In this document: in pieces, positions 9,179 to 17,019 of the stretch
Layout: every line of letters starts with the position of its first letter
How positions within the stretch are numbered: the stretch's first letter is position 1
From: Fibrella forsythiae
GTDB lineage: Bacteria; Bacteroidota; Bacteroidia; Cytophagales; Spirosomataceae
Assembly (NCBI RefSeq): GCF_017353175.1
Contig: NZ_JAFMYW010000002.1
Location: 62,001-126,000 of the forward strand
Direction of reading: 5' to 3'
DNA length: 64,000 nt
Made by a program: the position numbers and the translations under genes
Notes under the pieces: generated by a model
What the model saw: the letters and a program-made list of their open reading frames with translations, nothing else
Told to the model about the DNA's origin: nothing
Databases searched by the model: none

Positions 9179-11956
9179 ATGGATCAGTATTCATATGTAG
9201 CCAACTCTGACGCGGCTTATATCGACCAGCTTTATCAGTCGTATAAGCAAGACCCCGCGTCGGTAGATACCAGTTGGCAGCAGTTTTTTAAAGGATTTGA
9301 CTTTTCGCTTGCCTATGGCGAAAATGGAAATTCAGCTAACGGAAACGGAGCCACCGCTACTGGCGCTACGCAGCAAGCCCCCGTTGATGCCAAACACAGT
9401 GAGAAAGAGGTATCGGTAGCCAGCCTGATCAAGGCCTACCGGTCGAGAGGGCACCTGTTATCGAAAACAAACCCGATTGGTCCCCGGAAAGATCGGAACC
9501 CCCGCCTTAGCCTGGCCGACTACGCGCTGACGGATGCCGATCTCGACACCGTGTTCGAGTCGGGCAACCTGCTGGGCATTGGTGCGGCCACCCTTCGCAA
9601 GATCATGGAATCGCTGGAAACCATCTACGCGGGCCGTATTGGCTTCGAGTATATGTACATCCGCGAAATCGATGTAAAAAACTGGCTGCGAAATAAAATC
9701 GAGAAAGAGGCGCTGACTTTCAGCCCAACTCCCGACGAGAAAAAGCGGATTCTGGAGAAGCTCAACGAAGCATCGATCTTCGAGAACTTCCTGCATACCA
9801 AATACCTCGGTCAGAAGCGTTTTTCGCTGGAAGGTGGTGAAACGACCATTGCTGCGCTCGATGCTATCATCAGCCGCGCGGCCGACATGGGCGTTGAGGA
9901 AGTAATGATTGGGATGGCCCACCGCGGACGGTTGAATGTGCTGACCAACATTCTGGGTAAATCATACGAATCGATCTTCGACGGTTTTGAGGGTAGCGTA
10001 CCTACGCAGGTCCATGGCGACGGTGACGTTAAATATCACCTCGGCTATACCAGCCTGACCAAAACGCCGAACGGTAAAGAAATCAGCGTGAAACTAGCGC
10101 CGAACCCGTCGCACCTTGAAGCGGTGAATCCCGTGGTGGAAGGCTTCGTGCGGGCTCAGGCCGATGAGGAGTATAAAGGCGATTTTGCCAAAATCATGCC
10201 GATCCTGATTCATGGCGACGCCGCCGTGGCTGGTCAGGGTGTAGTGTATGAAGTAACGCAAATGGCAAAACTGCCCGGTTACCAAACCGGCGGTACACTG
10301 CACTTTGTGATCAACAATCAGGTCGGTTTCACCACCGACTTCGACGATGCCCGTTCGTCGATCTACTGTTCAGACGTAGCCAAGATTATCGACGCACCGA
10401 TTTTCCACGTCAACGGTGATGATCCGGAGGCGGTGATCTTCTGCGCAAAACTGGCCGTGGAATTCCGCGAGATGTTTAAGCGTGATGTGTTTATCGACAT
10501 GGTCTGCTACCGTCGGTATGGCCATAATGAATCAGACGAGCCGAAGTTTACGCAGCCAACGATGTACTCGTTGATTGAAAAACACAATAACCCCCGCGAG
10601 ATTTACAGCAAACTGTTGATCGAGCGCGGTGATGTGGATGCTGCGCTGGCGGCAAGCATGGACGCCGAGTTTAAGAAGATTCTGCAGGACCGTCTCGATC
10701 AGGTGAAGCAAAAGCCGGGCCTGCCCTACAAGCCGCTTCGTCTGGATCAGCAATGGGCCGAACTGCGCTACGCCGAACCCGCCGATTTCGATCAGTCCCC
10801 CCAGACGGGTGTGCCGATGGAAACGTTGGAGAAAATTGGCAAAGCGCTGGCTACGGTTCCCGAAGGGTTCAAACCCCTGAAGCAGATCGATAAACTGCTG
10901 GCCGATCGCCAGAAGATGGTTTTCGATACCAAAACGGTGAACTGGTCAGTAGCTGAACAGATGGCTTATGGCTCAATCCTGCTTGAGAATAAGGTCGTTC
11001 GCCTGAGCGGTCAGGATGTGCAGCGGGGTACGTTCTCGCACCGCCACGCCGTTCTGCACGACTCGACAAACAACCAGCTATACACGCCGGTAAACCACGT
11101 TCAGGAAGGGCAGATGCCGATTCAGATCTACAACTCGTTGTTGTCTGAGTTTGGTGTACTGGGCTTTGAGTATGGCTACGCGATGGCTGCTCCGCATGCG
11201 CTGGTAATCTGGGAAGCTCAGTTTGGCGATTTTGCCAACGGCGCGCAGGTTATCATTGACCAGTTTGTAACGGCGGGCGAATCGAAATGGGGAATTCAGA
11301 ATAGCCTGGTAATGCAACTGCCACACGGCTACGAAGGGCAGGGACCTGAACACTCAAATGCCCGGCCAGAGCGCTACCTGCAACTATGTGCCGAGAACAA
11401 CATTGTGGTGGCCAACATCACCACGCCAGCCAATATCTTCCACGCGTTGCGTCGGCAGTTGGCCTGGGAGTTCCGCAAGCCATTGATCATCATGTCGCCG
11501 AAGTCGTTGCTGCGTCACCCGCAGGCAATCTCGCCGCTCGACGAACTGGCTACAGGTACGTTCCGCGAAGTAATTGGCGATTCGTTTGCCGACCCGAAAA
11601 AGGTGAAGCGTGTATTACTTTGCACGGGCAAGGTGTATTACGATTTGCTGGAGAAGCAGCAAGCTGACAAGCGCGACGATGTTGCTATTGTTCGGATGGA
11701 ACAATTGTATCCGTTGCCAATGAAACAGCTTGACGCTGAACTGGCGAAATACAAGAAGCCAGAGATTGTGTGGGTGCAGGAGGAACCCGAGAATATGGGT
11801 TGTTTCTCGTTCATGCTTCGTCGGTTCCGGGAGAAGTTCACCGGGGCGCAGGCGCTCAGGTACGTTGGTCGTGAGTCGGCATCGTCGCCCGCTACCGGCT
11901 TCGCCAAGCTTCATACGCAGGAACAAGCTGCACTGGTTCAGAAAGCATTTGAATAA
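9179..11956 (+). CDS. sucA: 2-oxoglutarate dehydrogenase E1 component
   Basis: 925 residues from the ATG at 9179 (a TTG four codons earlier is less likely). This thiamine-diphosphate-dependent E1 subunit decarboxylates 2-oxoglutarate and passes the succinyl group to the E2 lipoyl arm in the TCA cycle. Visible signatures are the N-terminal segment with YIDQLYQSYKQDP and SWQQFF that docks to the core, HGDAAVAGQG (near 344), the thiamine/Mg site NGDDPEAV (near 411), YGHNESDEP (near 446), and the transketolase-like half with HGYEGQGPEHSNARPERY (near 716). Length and order are normal for the family. E2 follows after 106 bp and E3 lies further downstream, so all three catalytic components sit together. 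An inverted repeat separates it from sucB. Confidence 0.97.
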   Translation: MDQYSYVANSDAAYIDQLYQSYKQDPASVDTSWQQFFKGFDFSLAYGENGNSANGNGATATGATQQAPVDAKHSEKEVSVASLIKAYRSRGHLLSKTNPIGPRKDRNPRLSLADYALTDADLDTVFESGNLLGIGAATLRKIMESLETIYAGRIGFEYMYIREIDVKNWLRNKIEKEALTFSPTPDEKKRILEKLNEASIFENFLHTKYLGQKRFSLEGGETTIAALDAIISRAADMGVEEVMIGMAHRGRLNVLTNILGKSYESIFDGFEGSVPTQVHGDGDVKYHLGYTSLTKTPNGKEISVKLAPNPSHLEAVNPVVEGFVRAQADEEYKGDFAKIMPILIHGDAAVAGQGVVYEVTQMAKLPGYQTGGTLHFVINNQVGFTTDFDDARSSIYCSDVAKIIDAPIFHVNGDDPEAVIFCAKLAVEFREMFKRDVFIDMVCYRRYGHNESDEPKFTQPTMYSLIEKHNNPREIYSKLLIERGDVDAALAASMDAEFKKILQDRLDQVKQKPGLPYKPLRLDQQWAELRYAEPADFDQSPQTGVPMETLEKIGKALATVPEGFKPLKQIDKLLADRQKMVFDTKTVNWSVAEQMAYGSILLENKVVRLSGQDVQRGTFSHRHAVLHDSTNNQLYTPVNHVQEGQMPIQIYNSLLSEFGVLGFEYGYAMAAPHALVIWEAQFGDFANGAQVIIDQFVTAGESKWGIQNSLVMQLPHGYEGQGPEHSNARPERYLQLCAENNIVVANITTPANIFHALRRQLAWEFRKPLIIMSPKSLLRHPQAISPLDELATGTFREVIGDSFADPKKVKRVLLCTGKVYYDLLEKQQADKRDDVAIVRMEQLYPLPMKQLDAELAKYKKPEIVWVQEEPENMGCFSFMLRRFREKFTGAQALRYVGRESASSPATGFAKLHTQEQAALVQKAFE

Positions 11957-11957
11957 A

Positions 11958-12060
11958 GGAGTTTCAAGTTTCAGGTATCAGGTTTCAAGTGGCTCTGCCA
12001 GTGGCAGGAGTTGCTTGTGAGCCAGACTTGAAACTTGAAACCTGAAACTTGAAACTGAAA
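11958..12060. repeat. Intergenic inverted repeat of TTTCAAG/TTTCAGG units (copy 1)
   Basis: The sucA-sucB spacer is almost wholly an imperfect inverted repeat. The left arm is a run of the 7-mers TTTCAAG and TTTCAGG; the right arm is their complement (CTTGAAA, CCTGAAA); a GC-richer loop of about 35 bases lies between. A second copy follows sucB. Confidence 0.75.
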
Positions 12061-12062
12061 AA

Positions 12063-13715
12063 ATGGCTATCGAAGTAAAAGTCCCCGCTGTGGGTGAATC
12101 CATCACCGAAGTCACGGTGGGAGAATGGTTGAAAAAAGAAGGCGATGTAGTGAAACTCGATGAAGTGCTGTGCACGCTCGATTCCGACAAAGCATCATTT
12201 GAATTGCCTGCTGAAGCGGAAGGAACCCTACACATAATGGCACAGGCCGGTGATGTGCTTCCCATCGGGGCAACCATCTGCACGATCGAAGCTGCTGGTG
12301 CATCGGGCGGTGCGGCTCCGGCGGCCCCGGCGCAACAACCTGCTGAAGCACCCAAAGCTGAAACACCAGCTCCTGAGCCAACGCCCGCCGTACTGGCCGC
12401 CGAGACGTCGGACCGTGCTGAGCCAGCCGCTGCTCCTTCGGCCCCGGCGTCGGCTAGCACCGTTGAGGTGAAAATTCCGTCGGTTGGCGAGTCGATCACC
12501 GAAGTGACCATTGCCGCCTGGAATAAACAGGATGGTGATACAGTCGCCATGGACGAAACGCTTTGCGAACTTGAGTCTGACAAAGCCACATTTGAATTAC
12601 CCGCCGAAGTGGCAGGTACATTACGCATTGTAGCCCAGGCCGGTGATACGCTGGCTATCGGTGCTACCATCGCCCGCATCGAGGTAGGTGCTGGAGCATC
12701 AACGGCGGCGCCGGCTTCACCAGCTCCAGCCGCCCAGCCTGCTGCTGCTCAGAACGGAAGCGCCAACGGATCGGCTAGCTACGCGGCTAATTTCCCATCG
12801 CCAGCGGCGGCCAAAATTCTGGCCGAAAAAGGTGTTGAGGCATCACAGGTTCAGGGTTCGGGCGTAGAAGGACGGATCACGAAAGAAGATGCGATGAAGG
12901 CCAGCCCAGCGCCAGCCCCTGCACCACAAGCTCCTGCTGCGCCTGCACCAGTTCCTGCAGCAGCGAAGCCAGCGGCGGCTCCAAGCCCCGCGCCCCAGGC
13001 CCCAGCTCCCGGCGCACGTACGCAACGTCGTGAAAAAATGACGTCGCTGCGGAAAACGATTGCCCGTCGGTTGGTGGCTGTGAAAAATGAAACGGCTATG
13101 CTGACCACCTTCAACGAGGTGGACATGAAGCCAATCATGGACCTGCGTGGTAAATACAAAGACAAATTCAAAGACAAGCACGCGGTTGGTCTCGGTTTCA
13201 TGTCGTTTTTCACCAAAGCTATTTGCATGGCCCTGCGTGAATTCCCGGCAGTGAATGCCATGATTGACGGTGACCAAATCCTGTTTAACGATTACTGCGA
13301 TATTTCAATCGCCGTTTCATCGGATCGCGGTCTGGTAGTGCCCGTTATCCGGAATGCCGAGCAGATGAGCTTCTCGCAGATCGAGAAAGAAATCGTTCGA
13401 CTGGCCGGTTTGGCTCGTGATAACAAACTGACCATTGAGCAGATGCAGGGTGGTACGTTCACGATCACCAACGGCGGTACGTTCGGCTCTATGCTGTCGA
13501 CACCTATTATCAATGCGCCGCAATCGGCTATCCTGGGCATGCACAACATCGTTGAGCGGCCGGTAGTGGTAAACGGCGAAATTGTTATCCGTCCGATCAT
13601 GTACGTGGCTCTCAGCTACGACCACCGCATCATCGATGGCAAAGAATCGGTCAGTTTCCTGGTGCGCGTGAAGCAGCTCCTCGAAGACCCAACACGAATT
13701 TTACTGGAAGTTTAA
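12063..13715 (+). CDS. sucB: Dihydrolipoyllysine succinyltransferase, E2 of 2-oxoglutarate dehydrogenase, two lipoyl domains
   Basis: 550 residues. Two lipoyl domains lie in tandem (about 2-75 and 136-212); the lysines to be lipoylated sit in DSDKASFE (near 43) and ESDKATFE (near 174). Ala/Pro-rich linkers separate them from the peripheral-subunit-binding domain (about 245-280, [14 protein letters not shown]...GRITKEDAM). The acyltransferase core (about 320-550) has the catalytic YDHRIIDG (near 518). Most characterised SucB proteins have one lipoyl domain; two resemble the acetyl- and branched-chain E2s. Its position between E1o-type sucA and lpdA supports the 2-oxoglutarate assignment over a pyruvate enzyme. 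Confidence 0.93.
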   Translation: MAIEVKVPAVGESITEVTVGEWLKKEGDVVKLDEVLCTLDSDKASFELPAEAEGTLHIMAQAGDVLPIGATICTIEAAGASGGAAPAAPAQQPAEAPKAETPAPEPTPAVLAAETSDRAEPAAAPSAPASASTVEVKIPSVGESITEVTIAAWNKQDGDTVAMDETLCELESDKATFELPAEVAGTLRIVAQAGDTLAIGATIARIEVGAGASTAAPASPAPAAQPAAAQNGSANGSASYAANFPSPAAAKILAEKGVEASQVQGSGVEGRITKEDAMKASPAPAPAPQAPAAPAPVPAAAKPAAAPSPAPQAPAPGARTQRREKMTSLRKTIARRLVAVKNETAMLTTFNEVDMKPIMDLRGKYKDKFKDKHAVGLGFMSFFTKAICMALREFPAVNAMIDGDQILFNDYCDISIAVSSDRGLVVPVIRNAEQMSFSQIEKEIVRLAGLARDNKLTIEQMQGGTFTITNGGTFGSMLSTPIINAPQSAILGMHNIVERPVVVNGEIVIRPIMYVALSYDHRIIDGKESVSFLVRVKQLLEDPTRILLEV

Positions 13716-13720
13716 ACAAA

Positions 13721-13823
13721 GGGAGTTTCAGGTTTCAAGTTTCAGGTTTCAAGTGACGCTGCTTATCAACTAGATGGTAGACTAGCAGCGCCACTTGAAA
13801 CCTGAAACTTGAAACCTGAAACT
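13721..13823. repeat. Intergenic inverted repeat of TTTCAAG/TTTCAGG units (copy 2)
   Basis: It has the same design as the element before sucB: a left arm of alternating TTTCAGG and TTTCAAG units, a central segment containing two short pairable words (GCTGCT... and AGCAGCG), and a right arm of CTTGAAA/CCTGAAA units ending 12 bp before the next ATG. It could act as a 3' hairpin for sucB. Confidence 0.75.
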
Positions 13824-13834
13824 TTTTTCACATC

Positions 13835-14065
13835 ATGCCCTGGGAATATAAAACACTCAAAACGAAGGTGATGGCGCAGTCACAGTCGATGTTTCGCAAC
13901 GACGATGCTGCCGAAAGTCCAATGATTCCTTCCGAAGTGGTGGAAGATATTCTGAACGAACAGGGCGAACAGGACTGGGAACTGGTCAACTGTGTACAGC
14001 TTGGCAACAGTTCGGTAGGAATTGAACTGCTCTACTTCTTCAAACGATTTTACAGCAATGACTAA
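13835..14065 (+). CDS. Small DUF4177-like protein
   Basis: 76 residues. The pattern WEYKTLK at the start and NEQGEQDWELVNCVQL near the middle, ending in a YFFKR strand, is that of the DUF4177 family (small alpha/beta proteins of unknown role). The next gene has the same pattern and starts inside its last codons, so the pair arose by duplication and is probably translationally coupled. The position between E2 and E3 of 2-oxoglutarate dehydrogenase suggests cotranscription, but no link to the enzyme is known. Confidence 0.7.
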   Translation: MPWEYKTLKTKVMAQSQSMFRNDDAAESPMIPSEVVEDILNEQGEQDWELVNCVQLGNSSVGIELLYFFKRFYSND

Positions 14066-14255
14066 GTGGGAATACCTTTCCTTCGATTTGCGTATCAGCG
14101 CACTGAATGACTTCCATCAGCAATTAAACGAGTTCGGTGAGTTGGGCTGGGAATTGGTCGGTATGGAGTCGATCGAATCGAAGAGTATCGGCCTTTTCGA
14201 CAGCGGAGCCGCCACATCCATTATCGTAGTCGTGTTCAAACGGCCGAAGGAGTAG
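14058..14255 (+). CDS. Second small DUF4177-like protein, overlapping the first
   Basis: 65 residues from the ATG at 14058, which overlaps the upstream stop codon by 8 bp (ATGACTAA). This start gives MTKWEYLSF, matching the WEYKTL start of its neighbour; a longer non-ATG start would only add out-of-family residues. The NEFGELGWELVGMES and VFKRPKE segments again match DUF4177. No signal peptide is present, so it is cytoplasmic. Function unknown. Confidence 0.7.
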   Translation: MTKWEYLSFDLRISALNDFHQQLNEFGELGWELVGMESIESKSIGLFDSGAATSIIVVVFKRPKE

Positions 14256-14384
14256 GTGATAGCAACAATAGTTTGCCGGATGGGTAGATGCCACTAAAAG
14301 TTACTCCTTACTGTTATGTACTAACAGAGCAGAACCAGTTTATCTGCTCACGATACCTGTTGACGAGTTAATAAAACCTATACT

Positions 14385-15788
14385 ATGCAATACGACGTAA
14401 TCGTCATCGGCTCTGGGCCGGGCGGCTATACGGGCGCTATTCGGTGCGCACAATTAGGGCTGAAAACGGCCATCATCGAAAAATACGCTACGTTGGGCGG
14501 AACCTGCCTCAACGTTGGCTGTATTCCATCAAAAGCGCTGCTCGACTCGTCGGAGCATTATTTCAACGCCAGCCATACCTTCGCTGAGCACGGTATCAAG
14601 CTGGATCACCTGGCCGTAGACCTGCCGCAGATGATTGCCCGTAAACAGGACGTGGTTGATCAGACCACCAAGGGCATCGTGTATCTGATGAAGAAGAACA
14701 AGATCGACACATTTTATGGTGTTGGTTCGTTTGTAGATGCCAATACGGTAAAGGTTGCCAAGACAGATGGTAGCGCCGACGAAACGATCACGGGTAAAAA
14801 CATCGTGATCGCAACGGGCTCAAAACCCATGTCGTTCCCATCAATGCCCCTTGACAAAAAGCGGGTTATTACCAGCACAGAAGCGTTAAAACTACCTGAG
14901 ATTCCAAAGCACCTGATCATTATCGGCGCGGGTGTCATTGGGGCTGAGTTGGGATCAGTGTATGCGCGGCTGGGTGCTAAAGTATCGTTCATCGAGTTTG
15001 CCGATTCGATGATCCCGACCATGGATAAAACGATGGGTAAGGAACTGCAGAAGTCGGTGAAGAAGCTTGGTGCCGATTTTTACTTCAAGCATAAAGTGAC
15101 CAAGGTAGAAAACACGGGTGATGAGGTTGTGGTCAGCATCGATACGCCAAAGGGTGAGCAGATGACTCTGACCGGCGATTATTGCCTGGTATCGGTAGGC
15201 CGCAGGCCCTACACCGATGGCCTGAATCTGGAAGCAGCCGGCTTATCTGCTGATCAGCGGGGTAAGATCGAGGTAGACGAACACCTGCGCACAAAGGTGC
15301 CGCATATCTATGCACTCGGTGATGTGATCCGGGGCGCTATGCTGGCGCACAAGGCAGAAGAGGAAGGTGTGTTCATTGCTGAAACCGTTGCCGGTCAGAA
15401 GCCGCACATTCACTACCGCCTCATTCCGAACGTGGTATACACCTGGCCGGAAGTAGCCGCCGTTGGGTACACGGAAGAAGAAGTGAAAGAGAAAGGTATT
15501 CCGTATAAGCTGGGTACGTTCCCGTTTAAAGCGCTGGGCCGTGCCCGTGCGTCGATGGACGTTGATGGCCTGGTGAAGGTACTGGCTCACAAAGAGACTG
15601 ACGAAATTCTGGGCGTACACATCATTGGTCCACGCGCCGCTGATATCGTTGGCGAAGCTGTTGTTGCCATGGAATTCCGCGCCTCGGCCGAAGACGTTAG
15701 CCGGATGTCGCATGCACACCCAACCTACACGGAAGCTTTCAAAGAAGCCTGCCTCGCCGCAACGGACAACCGGGCGATAAATATGTAA
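14385..15788 (+). CDS. lpdA: Dihydrolipoyl dehydrogenase (E3)
   Basis: 467 residues, full length. E3 reoxidises the dihydrolipoyl arms of E2 with FAD and passes electrons to NAD+. Motifs seen: FAD-binding GSGPGGYTGA (near 9), the redox-active disulfide in GGTCLNVGCIPSKAL (near 38-52), the NAD-binding GAGVIGAELG (near 181), the second FAD site YALGDV (near 306), and the C-terminal His-Glu pair in HAHPTYTEAF (near 442). It completes the sucA-sucB-lpdA set. A 129-bp spacer from the small DUF4177-like genes may hold its own promoter. It may also serve other 2-oxoacid dehydrogenases. Confidence 0.96.
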   Translation: MQYDVIVIGSGPGGYTGAIRCAQLGLKTAIIEKYATLGGTCLNVGCIPSKALLDSSEHYFNASHTFAEHGIKLDHLAVDLPQMIARKQDVVDQTTKGIVYLMKKNKIDTFYGVGSFVDANTVKVAKTDGSADETITGKNIVIATGSKPMSFPSMPLDKKRVITSTEALKLPEIPKHLIIIGAGVIGAELGSVYARLGAKVSFIEFADSMIPTMDKTMGKELQKSVKKLGADFYFKHKVTKVENTGDEVVVSIDTPKGEQMTLTGDYCLVSVGRRPYTDGLNLEAAGLSADQRGKIEVDEHLRTKVPHIYALGDVIRGAMLAHKAEEEGVFIAETVAGQKPHIHYRLIPNVVYTWPEVAAVGYTEEEVKEKGIPYKLGTFPFKALGRARASMDVDGLVKVLAHKETDEILGVHIIGPRAADIVGEAVVAMEFRASAEDVSRMSHAHPTYTEAFKEACLAATDNRAINM

Positions 15789-15793
15789 GAGAA

Positions 15794-15900
15794 GGAGGAA
15801 AGGGAATAAAGGGAGGAAAGGGAAGAGAGGGATTGCTTACGCCAGCGCAAATACATCGGCGTAAGCAATCCCTTTCTTCCCTCTCTTCCCTTTCCTCCTC
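15794..15900. terminator. Purine/pyrimidine inverted repeat between convergent genes
   Basis: A purine arm (GGAGGAAAGGGA-type units) and a matching pyrimidine arm frame a 16-bp inner stem (GGCGTAAGCAATCCCT and its complement) with a short loop near 15844-15856. It lies just after the lpdA stop and touches the stop codon of the convergent metallopeptidase gene, so it can serve as a terminator for both. It is the first copy of the purine/pyrimidine spacer family found between the permease genes. Confidence 0.65.
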
Positions 15901-16757
15901 TATTGCAACCTCGCGTCTTCGCGGCTGTTGAAGGTGTCGCCCTGGTTGATATCGCCGGTTTCAAACCCTTTTTTGAACCAGTAGGCCCGTTGGGCGGCTG
16001 TTCCGTGGGTGAAGCCTTCGGGGGTAACGTACCCCTGCGTGGCTTTCTGAATGTTGTCGTCGCCGATGGCACTAGCGGCTTTCAGTGCTTCTTCCACGTC
16101 GCCTGGTTCCAGCACCTTCATTTGCTGAGCATAGTGTGCCCACACACCGGCCAGAAAATCAGCCTGAAGTTCGAGGCGTACAGACAAACGATTGGCATCT
16201 GCTTCGCTCATTCGTTCCTGCGCCTGATGCACCTTGGAAAGAATGCCCCATTGATCCTGAATGCTATGCCCAATTTCGTGGGCAATAACATAGGCCATTG
16301 CAAAATCGCCGGGGGCATCGAACCGCTGTTTTAATTCGTCGTAGAACGACAAATCGATATACAGCTTTTTATCGCCAGGGCAATAGAAAGGGCCGGACGC
16401 TGCTGATGCCATCCCACAACCCGATTGCGTCTGGCCGCGGAAAAGAACAAGCACCGGCTTACGGTATTGTTGCCCTTCCTTAGCCATCACTTCAGTCCAG
16501 ATGTTTTCTGTGTACGTCAATACACGGCGTGAAAACAGGGCAGCTGCATCGTCGGGCTGAGGGCCTGATGGTGCCTGCTGCGAAACCGCCTGCCCGTCGC
16601 CGCCGCTGTTAAGGATTTGTGATGGGTCGCCACCAAGGAGATAAATCACCAGTGCGATCACGACGGTGCCAATGCCACCGCCAACGACCATGCCTCCTCC
16701 GCCGCCACCCCGGCGGTCTTCTACGTTATCGCTTTCGCGTCCACCTAACCAGCGCAT
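15900..16757 (-). CDS. YpfJ-family neutral zinc metallopeptidase
   Basis: 285 residues. An RWLGGRESDNVEDRRG start leads to a Gly-rich stretch and one transmembrane helix (about 25-45, VVGGGIGTVVIALVIYLLGG), so the C-terminal catalytic domain is likely periplasmic. That domain carries CPGDKKLYIDLSF, the zinc-binding AHEIGHSIQ (HExxH near 160), the downstream ELQADFLAGVWAH with the third ligand region, and the ending GTAAQRAYWFKKGFETGD typical of the family. The N-terminal RWxGxRxSxNVEDRRG signature is diagnostic. Substrates are not well defined for this family. It is divergent from the permease array. Confidence 0.88.
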   Translation of the reverse strand: MRWLGGRESDNVEDRRGGGGGGMVVGGGIGTVVIALVIYLLGGDPSQILNSGGDGQAVSQQAPSGPQPDDAAALFSRRVLTYTENIWTEVMAKEGQQYRKPVLVLFRGQTQSGCGMASAASGPFYCPGDKKLYIDLSFYDELKQRFDAPGDFAMAYVIAHEIGHSIQDQWGILSKVHQAQERMSEADANRLSVRLELQADFLAGVWAHYAQQMKVLEPGDVEEALKAASAIGDDNIQKATQGYVTPEGFTHGTAAQRAYWFKKGFETGDINQGDTFNSREDARLQ

Positions 16758-16866
16758 AGTATCAAGTTTTGAAATAGGGTAGTGTGTTCATTTCTGTTTA
16801 ACACTGCAAGCTTACCTTTTCTACGGGTAAAATGTTTAATCTGGTTTCGAAAAGTTGTCGTGACAC

Positions 16867-16962
16867 CGGACAGATATCTGTCCATTATCGGACATAGATC
16901 ATCTGTAAAAAGGCCATATATGCCTTCAGACAGCCTTTTTTGCGGTGTGGCACGGCTGTTGA
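16867..16962 (+). promoter_or_regulatory. Enhancer site plus sigma-54-like promoter for the 17020 permease group (copy 1)
   Basis: The half-sites CGGACA, TGTCC and CGGACA occupy 16867-16894; the first two form a perfect 16-bp palindrome at 16868-16883. Exactly 55 nt after its last base come the GG of TGGCACGGCTGTTGAC (16948-16963): TGGCAC, five bases, TTGA. This matches the -24/-12 layout of sigma-54 promoters, except that the usual C at -12 is A. Predicted transcription start is near 16973, about 47 nt before the ATG. The same layout recurs four more times in the window. Inferred activator: an NtrC-type enhancer-binding protein encoded elsewhere. Confidence 0.75.
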
Positions 16963-17019
16963 CTTATTGGCTGATCATAGCTGCTGAATGCTACTTATAC
17001 CTGACGCTCGATATCTTTT

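Noticed and set aside
16948-16990. TTGAC near 16959 as a -35 box of a standard promoter
   Set aside because: No consistent -10 or TAnnTTTG element follows at a fixed distance in the five copies, whereas the upstream TGGYAC and the 55-nt spacing are constant.
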